NCBI RefSeq assembly: GCF_937890665.1 | Contig: NZ_CALADU010000011.1 | Span: 1-10,275, forward strand | Source: an uncultured Subdoligranulum sp. | Lineage (GTDB): Bacteria > Bacillota_A > Clostridia > Oscillospirales > Ruminococcaceae | DNA length: 10,275 nucleotides | Reading direction: 5' to 3' | Shown: positions 4,524 to 10,275 of the stretch, in pieces | Numbering within the stretch: position 1 is the stretch's first letter | How the letters are laid out: each line of letters begins with the position of its first letter | Translations under genes and position numbers: made by a program | The notes under the pieces: model-generated | Seen by the model: the letters and a program-made list of their open reading frames with translations, nothing else | What the model was told of the DNA's origin: nothing | Databases searched by the model: none

Positions 4524-6788
4524 TCAGTTCCGCCAATAGTACAGCTCAGTGTCAACGCTGCCTGCGCTGTCTGGCGAAGATGTTATAACACGATTCTCGC
4601 CGCTTTCCCATGTGATCGCGCCCGTAGAATCTTTCTTGATGAATTTGAACTCAATTTGGGTTCCAGCGGGGACGCTGACCGGCAGGAACCATTCCGGGTA
4701 ATTGGGATTCAACAATGCTTCCGTACAGTTATCAGGATCCCAATTGCCAAGTTCCGGGATATTACCAACGATATAGATGTTCTCGCCATTGTTCGTTTCT
4801 GCCTGAACATGGAATATCACCTGGTTTTGATCTCCCGACAAAACATTGTATGTAAAACTGTTACTGGTCGCCCCATCCTTTGTGACGGTGATGTCGTTGT
4901 ACCCAGGCGTCGCATTCTCAGGCACTGTAGTAACGATCTCTGTTGCGCTATTTTCAATGACTGTCGCGGGCGTATCACCAAAATTGACAGTCACATTTCC
5001 GTCAAGCCCATCGCCATAGATATAGACTTTGTTGCCAGCGCGTCCCATTGTAGAGATCACATTGCCGATCTGTGGTGCGGATGCAGAGTTGTCATACTGC
5101 CAGACACAAACCGCGCCGCCAGGAAGCGTGAAAGAGGAAGAATTGTTGATTCCTGTGCCGGAACTAACCGTGATAGACGATCCATCCAGCATACCATTCA
5201 GGTAATCGGAATACTCGCCAGCAGGGAGCATTGTCTCAACGCCATCGATGGTAAAACTCGCGTCAGGTTGCCGGTTCACTGCAACCAGCACAACGTCATC
5301 ATAGAACTGGCGTTCATACACCAAAACGTCGTCACTGCTATACCGAATCACGGTCGTTCCGTATGCCAATGCATCGTTATCCTGGCGCAAATCGGACAAT
5401 TCACCAATCAGCTGATACGCAGTGGTTGTCGTATCAAACGCGCTGTCGGTTTGCATAAAGATCCGGCCGGCAACATCACTGCCATCTGCCGGAACAATAT
5501 ACTGCTCCGTACCATAATAAATATTCGGAATGCCGCGGGACGTAAGAAGCGTAGCAAGCGCCGCATTGTAAGTTTTCTGGCTGCGCTGGGTATAGCCGAA
5601 TCTGCTCACGTCATGGTTGTCAAGGAATGTTACGGTTTGATTTTCGTAATCATAGTCCTCCTGCGTATACTCCATCATGTTTCCAAAATCGGACATCGTG
5701 GTCGAGAAATCGCCGAAGGTCGTGGAAGCAGCGCGGTAGTATTCAAAATCCAGATTGTTGATACCGGTCTGCTTCGGGAAATATACATATTCATCGTATT
5801 TGGGATCGGGGCGGCCAATAAAGAATTCGCCAAACTGGGTGATGGTGTTGCTGGAGTCAACTGCATCTTTCAGCCCCTTGGCAAACGCTGCATCCATGTG
5901 TAGCGTGGCATCGTGCCGGATGCCGTTGATGCCCATGTTTGCCCAGAACAGCGTTGCTTCTTCCAGGTATTCTGCAACATCCCCATTTTCCTGCGAGAAA
6001 TCAGCCAGAGACCCCAAGTCTTTATACCGATATCCGAATCTGCTGCTGTCGTCACCTCTGTCTCCCAAGCCGTGGAACCAGCCGTTCGTATCGTTTTGCG
6101 GGTCTGCAATCAAATTTTCGACCAGTCCGTCGCCATTGTAGTCATACGGTTCGCCATTTTCGTCAAATGCAAACGAACCATCTTCCTTCCGGTCTGGCTC
6201 ATAGAGTTTCCCGTCTTCAGGGATATTCCCAGCAGTAGGATTCATTTCACGGCTTGTATGATTTGTCACGAAGTCGATAATCAGTTTGATGCCGTTTTCG
6301 TGAAGTGCATCGCGTAATTCTTTGAATTCGTTCAGCGTACCAAAATGTTTGTTGGTGGCAAAATAGTTTCGCACATGGTAACCGTGGAAGCTGGTCCAAC
6401 GGTCATAGCTGCCGTCGCTCTGATAGTCGATAATTTCGGTGTCACGGTTCTCATATGGAGCGGAAATCCAGACGGCCGTCACCCCCATCCCTTTTAGGTA
6501 CGGGATCTTTTCGATAATACCAGCCCAGTCGCCTCCTTGGTATAGCTTCAAGTCATCTCCGGTACCATCATAAAGCGTTGCATCAAATCCGTCGGGCACA
6601 TTGTTACTCGTGTCTCCGTCATAGAAACGGTCGGTAATAATTTGATAGATCACATCCTTCGATGTGACCGGGCCCAGAGCGTCTACGTTTTCTTCCGCTT
6701 GGGCAGGCAGCGCCGTCCATAGCAGCATAAACGCCATTAGCAGCGCCAAAATCAGGGAAAGAAGTTTCGTGCTTTTTCTTTGGGTCAT
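4524..6788 (-). CDS. secreted multi-domain GH13 alpha-amylase with CBM20
   Basis: A 754-residue exported enzyme that cleaves alpha-1,4-glucan (starch). The signal peptide is RK at the N-terminus, a hydrophobic core LLSLILALLMAFMLLWTALP, and likely cleavage after AQA (residue 31). The GH13 barrel shows region I DFVTNH (172-177), region II GIRHDATLHM with nucleophile D293, region III FGEFF with acid/base E321, and region IV FLDNHD with D393. A C-domain follows, then an IPT/TIG domain (about 571-650) and a CBM20 starch-binding domain (about 655-754) with VGNIPELGNWDP. This A/B/C/D/E order is that of cyclodextrin glucanotransferases and maltogenic amylases. The residue aligned with the bulky Tyr/Phe195 of cyclodextrin glucanotransferases appears to be Gly (GSLADF, 259-264), which favours a hydrolase with linear products. 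No cell-wall anchor is seen. AGGAGGG lies just before the ATG and overlaps the end of the LacI gene region, 11 nt upstream. Confidence 0.93.
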   Translation of the reverse strand: MTQRKSTKLLSLILALLMAFMLLWTALPAQAEENVDALGPVTSKDVIYQIITDRFYDGDTSNNVPDGFDATLYDGTGDDLKLYQGGDWAGIIEKIPYLKGMGVTAVWISAPYENRDTEIIDYQSDGSYDRWTSFHGYHVRNYFATNKHFGTLNEFKELRDALHENGIKLIIDFVTNHTSREMNPTAGNIPEDGKLYEPDRKEDGSFAFDENGEPYDYNGDGLVENLIADPQNDTNGWFHGLGDRGDDSSRFGYRYKDLGSLADFSQENGDVAEYLEEATLFWANMGINGIRHDATLHMDAAFAKGLKDAVDSSNTITQFGEFFIGRPDPKYDEYVYFPKQTGINNLDFEYYRAASTTFGDFSTTMSDFGNMMEYTQEDYDYENQTVTFLDNHDVSRFGYTQRSQKTYNAALATLLTSRGIPNIYYGTEQYIVPADGSDVAGRIFMQTDSAFDTTTTAYQLIGELSDLRQDNDALAYGTTVIRYSSDDVLVYERQFYDDVVLVAVNRQPDASFTIDGVETMLPAGEYSDYLNGMLDGSSITVSSGTGINNSSSFTLPGGAVCVWQYDNSASAPQIGNVISTMGRAGNKVYIYGDGLDGNVTVNFGDTPATVIENSATEIVTTVPENATPGYNDITVTKDGATSNSFTYNVLSGDQNQVIFHVQAETNNGENIYIVGNIPELGNWDPDNCTEALLNPNYPEWFLPVSVPAGTQIEFKFIKKDSTGAITWESGENRVITSSPDSAGSVDTELYYWRN

Positions 6789-6799
6789 AGTACCCTCCT

Positions 6800-7804
6800 T
6801 TACTTCTTCATGGTGGACTGACGTTCAATCAACAGTGGCAGTGTAGACTGGGATTGCACCACCAGCTGCGGTTTCCGAATTCTGCGGAGAACGATTTTGG
6901 CCGCCTGTTCCCCCATGTCATACATATCCAGGTTCACGACGGTAAGCTGCGGTTCCAGCACTTTGGAGAAAGGGAAATCGTCAAACGTGATGACGGCTGT
7001 TTTTTCCGGGATCTTGACCCCAGCATCCTGCAGGGCTTTTACGCAGCCGAATGCGATATACTGGTTTGCACAGATGATCGCGTTTGGCGGTTCGGGAAGT
7101 TCCAGCAGTTTATGTACGGCTGCACGGCCCCCCGCGCTTGGCGGCTCCCCACACTGCACATAACCCGCCGGGACATTCTCGTTCAGGGTCGCCAACACGC
7201 CGCTCAGACGGTGCGCTGAAATCGTATCCTCCTGCGGGCCGCCGATAAACGCGATCCGGTCATATCCGCAGTTCCACAAATGCGTGACCGCAATTTGCCC
7301 GGCCACACAGTTGTTGGTATCGATCCAGCAAAGCTGATTCGAGAAATCCGGCATACCGACCACGATATAAGGCAGCTTTACCTGCACCAGCAGCTTGGCC
7401 ACCTCCTTCGAGACAACCGAAGCGTGCAGGATCGCCCCATCCACAAACTCGCTGCAAAGCAGCGTGGAAAAGTCCTGCACCAGGGATTCGGCGCTGCTTT
7501 GCCGGATGATAAGACCATATCCTTTTTGAGACAGCGCATTCTCCGCGCCGGCAAGGATCTCGAACAGATGCGGATTGTCAAACCCGACGCCGTGCTGCAT
7601 TTCTGCCAGGAAAAGAATGTTTCTGGTCTGCCTGGTGGCAAAACTCTGTGCCCGCCGATTCGGGCTGTACCCCAGCTCCTGAATCACGGCGCGAACGCGA
7701 TCCTTGGTCTCCTGAGAAATGGAATACGAATCGCTCAGCACTTTGGATACGGTTGCCTTGGATACACCCGCTGCTGCCGCGACATCCTGGATGGTGACGC
7801 TCAT
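6800..7804 (-). CDS. LacI-family transcriptional regulator of starch/maltodextrin use
   Basis: A 334-residue protein. The N-terminal helix-turn-helix is VTIQDVAAAAGVSKATVSKV (residues 3-22), followed by the LacI third helix (ISQETKDRVRAVIQELGY), the SPNRRAQSFAT hinge (47-57) and a periplasmic-binding-protein-like sensor domain (about 62-334). Typical sensor motifs are WIDTNNCVAG (160-169), GYDRIAFIGGP (180-190) and ITFDDFPFS (272-280). The start at 7804 is used because AGAGG lies upstream and the domain begins there; a longer in-frame start at 7876 would overlap the previous gene deeply. It overlaps the stop of the GH13 gene by ATGA and lies 11 nt before the secreted amylase gene. It probably represses the operon and is released by a malto-oligosaccharide; the operator is not in the window. 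Confidence 0.93.
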   Translation of the reverse strand: MSVTIQDVAAAAGVSKATVSKVLSDSYSISQETKDRVRAVIQELGYSPNRRAQSFATRQTRNILFLAEMQHGVGFDNPHLFEILAGAENALSQKGYGLIIRQSSAESLVQDFSTLLCSEFVDGAILHASVVSKEVAKLLVQVKLPYIVVGMPDFSNQLCWIDTNNCVAGQIAVTHLWNCGYDRIAFIGGPQEDTISAHRLSGVLATLNENVPAGYVQCGEPPSAGGRAAVHKLLELPEPPNAIICANQYIAFGCVKALQDAGVKIPEKTAVITFDDFPFSKVLEPQLTVVNLDMYDMGEQAAKIVLRRIRKPQLVVQSQSTLPLLIERQSTMKK

Positions 7805-9528
7805 TTTCTGATTTCCTCTTTCATCACGGCAAAGCCCATTGGCTGCAGTTGGTTTTCCTGCAGGCCGGTTTGCCACAAAACGTTTTTTCCAGCCGCGTCA
7901 ACCGGAAGGTTGGCGGCAGTATTCTGGTTGTTGAGAACCACAGTGATTCTGGTTCGGTCGTCCTGGCGGCAGTACGCATAAAGCCCGCCCTCCGCACAGA
8001 TCGTTTGATATTCACCGCGGCAGAGCACCGGATTTTCACGGCGAAGATGGATTGCCTGGCGGTAAAAATCCTCCAGCGGTTCAGGGCGCGAAGACCAGTC
8101 CATAGGATGCCGATACTCCGCTTCCTGGATACCGGTAATGCCGCGTTCATCACCGTAGAACACGGACGGTATCCCCACAAAAGTCATCTGGAACAGGACA
8201 GCCAGTTTCATTTTTTCTTCGTCACTGCCACAGAGGGAATAAAAGCGGCTAACGTCGTGACTGTCCAGCAGATTCAACTGTGCGTATAAAACAGGAAGTT
8301 TATACCGCATCCGCATATTGGTCACTCTGCCATCAAACTGGGCCGCATCGATGGACCGCTCGGCAAAAAAGCGCCAGCAATGTTTGCGGAAGTCATAATT
8401 CATGGTGGAGTCGAACATATCTCCGCCAAGCCAGTGCTGGGCGGTCTCCCACACCTCGCCGATCAGGATGCAATCGGGATTTTCCTGCTTGACAGCCTTG
8501 CGGAAGCTGCGCCAAAAATCGTCATTGATTTCGCTTGCCACGTCCAGCCGCCAGCCGTCGATGCCGAATTCCCGCACCCAGTAGCGGCCGACCTTGCAGA
8601 AGTAGTCTACCACTTCCGGGTTTCTTGTGTTGGTTTTGGGCATCATCCGCTCGTACCCAAAGCACTCGTAATCCGGGTAGGCTTCCGGGTCGTCCGGACG
8701 GCGGACGGGAAACGTCAGGCGATAAAACCAATCTTTGTAGGCGGAATCCTCCCCTTTTTGGATCACATCCTCAAAAGCAAAGAAATGCCATCCCACATGA
8801 TTGAACACTCCGTCTATAATAACGCGCATATCCCTGGCATGGCAGACATCGACCAGCTGGCGGAATTCCTCATTCGTTCCGAAGCAGGGGTCAATATGAA
8901 AGTAATCCACGAGATCGTACTTGTGATATTCCCCCGCCGCGAAAATCGGATTCATATAGATACAGTTGATGCCAAGGCTGTCAATGTAATCCAGATTTTC
9001 AAGCACGCCGCGGATCGTCCCGCCATGTTTGCCGAGGCAGGTCTCGCCGTTCCAGTCTTTTTCGGTTTCCTTGTCGGAAATATACCGATGGGCGGTAGCA
9101 AAGCTGTCCGGGAAGATGTTATACACAACAGCATCCCTGGCCCACGCTGGCGGCGCGGCGATATCGGCAGGATGGTTGTAGGGCAGCTGATAATACTCCG
9201 ATCGGTCGTCAACGCGGTGGTCCGAAAAGAAATCGCCATAGTACAAAAGTTTGCGGTCGCCGTCGTCCAGCTCGAAATAATAGCAGATTCGTTTATAGGG
9301 GCTGTCCAGGATCACCTGATAGTAATCGAACCATTCGTCCTGTGCTTCCAGCGACATCTCGACACTGGAAAAAATCACAGGGGTCACCCGGCACGAACGA
9401 TCTGCATAGTACAGGGTACACGCCTTCAGATCGCCCCGTCCTGCACGCAGGCGGAAAACAACATGGCTTGGGTCAAGTCCGTGCGCATCCTGTGACATGG
9501 GAATGTGTTTCACGGCTTGCAGATTCAT
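7801..9528 (-). CDS. intracellular GH13 neopullulanase/cyclomaltodextrinase-like enzyme
   Basis: A 575-residue protein without signal peptide. The N-terminal 125 residues or so form the beta-rich domain of this subgroup (CBM34-like), and the catalytic barrel begins at WARDAVVYNIFPDSF (129-143). Region I is DGVFNH (239-244), the subgroup V motif MPKTN (296-300) matches the MPKLN of GH13_20 enzymes, region II GWRLD gives nucleophile D329, region III GEVWE gives E358, and region IV LLDSHD gives D425. These residues and the length fit neopullulanase, cyclomaltodextrinase or maltogenic amylase. It would split imported maltodextrins, cyclodextrins or pullulan pieces in the cytoplasm. A GAGAGGTGA ribosome binding site precedes the ATG, 16 nt after the permease stop; its own stop overlaps the LacI start. 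Exact substrate cannot be read from the sequence. Confidence 0.93.
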   Translation of the reverse strand: MNLQAVKHIPMSQDAHGLDPSHVVFRLRAGRGDLKACTLYYADRSCRVTPVIFSSVEMSLEAQDEWFDYYQVILDSPYKRICYYFELDDGDRKLLYYGDFFSDHRVDDRSEYYQLPYNHPADIAAPPAWARDAVVYNIFPDSFATAHRYISDKETEKDWNGETCLGKHGGTIRGVLENLDYIDSLGINCIYMNPIFAAGEYHKYDLVDYFHIDPCFGTNEEFRQLVDVCHARDMRVIIDGVFNHVGWHFFAFEDVIQKGEDSAYKDWFYRLTFPVRRPDDPEAYPDYECFGYERMMPKTNTRNPEVVDYFCKVGRYWVREFGIDGWRLDVASEINDDFWRSFRKAVKQENPDCILIGEVWETAQHWLGGDMFDSTMNYDFRKHCWRFFAERSIDAAQFDGRVTNMRMRYKLPVLYAQLNLLDSHDVSRFYSLCGSDEEKMKLAVLFQMTFVGIPSVFYGDERGITGIQEAEYRHPMDWSSRPEPLEDFYRQAIHLRRENPVLCRGEYQTICAEGGLYAYCRQDDRTRITVVLNNQNTAANLPVDAAGKNVLWQTGLQENQLQPMGFAVMKEEIRK

Positions 9529-9544
9529 CTATTTCTCACCTCTC

Positions 9545-10228
9545 TTATCCCTTGACGCCGCCCGCTGTCAGGCCGGAAGTCATATGTTTCTGTATGGAGA
9601 AGAACACGATCAAAATCGGCAGGCTGACGACCAGGGAGGCTGCCGCAAAAATCGGCCAGCTTCCGCTGATCTCTGTCGCCTGCAGCGAGTACAGACCCGC
9701 CGCGAGCGTATAGTTTTCCGCCCCGGTCATAAAGGTCGTTGCAAACAGGTACTCGTTCCAGACATAAATCAGGATCTGAACGGCCGTAACCAGAATGCTT
9801 GGCTTTGCCAGCGGCAGCACGATGCGGGTCACGATCTGCACGTTGTTGGCTCCGTCTATGGCGGCGGCTTCCTCGATTTCCAGAGGGATGGTATCAAAGT
9901 ACCCTTTCATATTCAGCAGCCCAAACTCCGCCATTGTGCCGGTGTAGATCAGGATCAGACCCAGCTTGCTGTCTACTAGCCCCATCGGGCTGAGCAGGCG
10001 GTAGATGGCAAACATGGACAGCACCGACGGGAACGAATACAGCAAAACCAGTATCTTCAGGATCGGTTTGCGGCCCCGGAAACGCTTTCTGGAAAACACA
10101 TAGGATGCCGGTACAGATACGACCAGGCAGATCGCCACCGTGGAAACCGCCAGGATCAGCGTGTTCTTGAACCACAGCATGACCGGATCTTCGGTAAAGA
10201 CGGCGATATAGTTATCCAGGGTAAATGC
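9545..10228 (-). CDS. MalG-type ABC sugar transporter permease, 5' end lost
   Basis: The recognisable part starts with FTLDNYIAVFTEDPVMLWFK (codons from 10225), the segment that precedes transmembrane helix 2 of MalG-like permeases. It continues through several membrane helices to the end typical of the family (SGLTAGGVKG). The EAA loop that contacts the ATPase is clear: EEAAAIDGANN followed by IVLPLAKP (about residues 103-127 counted from the ATG at 10180). The family normally has some 60-70 further N-terminal residues including the first membrane helix; here an in-frame TGA at 10231-10229 stops the frame before that. Initiation at the ATG at 10180 would make a protein lacking the first helix, and no strong ribosome binding site is seen there. 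The gene is probably broken at a junction near 10229. Its partners (binding protein, MalF-type permease) would lie off the right edge. Confidence 0.85.
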   Translation of the reverse strand, partial: AFTLDNYIAVFTEDPVMLWFKNTLILAVSTVAICLVVSVPASYVFSRKRFRGRKPILKILVLLYSFPSVLSMFAIYRLLSPMGLVDSKLGLILIYTGTMAEFGLLNMKGYFDTIPLEIEEAAAIDGANNVQIVTRIVLPLAKPSILVTAVQILIYVWNEYLFATTFMTGAENYTLAAGLYSLQATEISGSWPIFAAASLVVSLPILIVFFSIQKHMTSGLTAGGVKG

Positions 10229-10275
10229 TCATGTACGGTAAGGAAGCAAGCAACCGAAAACAAGAGATAGACCGC
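10229..10275. other. unrelated terminal 47 bp beyond a junction in the permease gene
   Basis: None of the minus-strand frames here gives the expected MalG N-terminus. Instead a plus-strand frame is open from ATG at 10225 (preceded by a TAA), reading MLMYGKEASNRKQEIDR to the edge, rich in charged residues. It could be the beginning of an inserted gene or a chimeric contig end. Too short to identify. Confidence 0.4.

Noticed and set aside
4656..5903. A 415-codon open frame on the plus strand
   Set aside because: It lies antisense inside the clearly conserved secreted amylase gene and has no ribosome binding site or recognisable motif; it is a shadow of that gene's codon bias.
8380..9495. A 371-codon open frame on the plus strand
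   Set aside because: It is antisense to the GH13 enzyme whose catalytic motifs are all intact; no domain is visible in it.
10226..10250. Similarity to group II intron domain V (GCTCATGTACGGT)
   Set aside because: Only a few bases agree and the other half of the domain V stem is absent, since the neighbouring bases encode the permease.
1..10275. CRISPR array
   Set aside because: No regularly spaced direct repeats of 24-40 bp were seen, and no cas-like genes are present.

Overview
The window looks like DNA from a gut-type Firmicute of the class Clostridia. The reasons are strong AGGAGG-type ribosome binding sites, sigma-A-like promoters, a Tn916-like ICE regulatory gene pair, and a starch-use operon of the malEFG/LacI/GH13 kind. 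Species cannot be read from the sequence. Nearly all genes lie on the minus strand; the exception is one A+T-rich plus-strand gene near 3.3-4.1 kb.

Region 1 (1-3150) is accessory DNA of integrative/conjugative type. Reading leftwards on the minus strand, a sigma-A-like promoter with two tandem operator-like repeats drives a small membrane protein, a TetR-family regulator and a flavodoxin-like protein. These run directly into an ICE-type sigma-factor gene and a small helix-turn-helix gene, the pair that in Tn916-like elements precedes xis and int. The sigma gene has a well-placed ribosome binding site and ATG, but the frame breaks at a run of four G after the ATG. Left of the pair is a non-coding, highly structured stretch: a 21-bp-arm hairpin, a distant 11-bp inverted repeat, a 10-codon mini-ORF with a good ribosome binding site, and a hairpin at the window edge. 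It resembles an attenuation leader for a gene beyond the edge. Between 2640 and 3150 are a dense cluster of inverted repeats and two short coding remnants, which look like the debris of a mobilisation region.

Region 2 (3157-4111) is a self-contained cargo unit: strong terminator, promoter, a 270-codon gene, strong terminator. The protein appears to belong to an uncharacterised family (I believe DUF6615) with a nuclease-like D-x-E ... Q-A-K signature. It is the best candidate here for an undescribed, possibly defensive, function.

Region 3 (4112-4523) contains only the 3' part of a tRNA-Lys(CTT) gene with CCA and its apparent terminator. The 5' part of the tRNA is absent. This is what an integration at a tRNA gene leaves at the distal end of an element, and the orientation places that element to the right.

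Region 4 (4524-10228) is a minus-strand starch/maltodextrin operon: MalG-type ABC permease (5' end lost), intracellular GH13 neopullulanase/cyclomaltodextrinase-like enzyme, LacI-family regulator, and a secreted multi-domain GH13 amylase with a CBM20 starch-binding domain. The secreted enzyme would cut starch outside, the ABC importer take up oligosaccharides, and the cytoplasmic enzyme finish the breakdown. Spacings are 16 nt, a 4-nt overlap and 11 nt, so one transcript is likely; its promoter is not in the window. The last 47 bases do not continue the permease, so a junction (insertion, deletion or assembly edge) lies near 10229.
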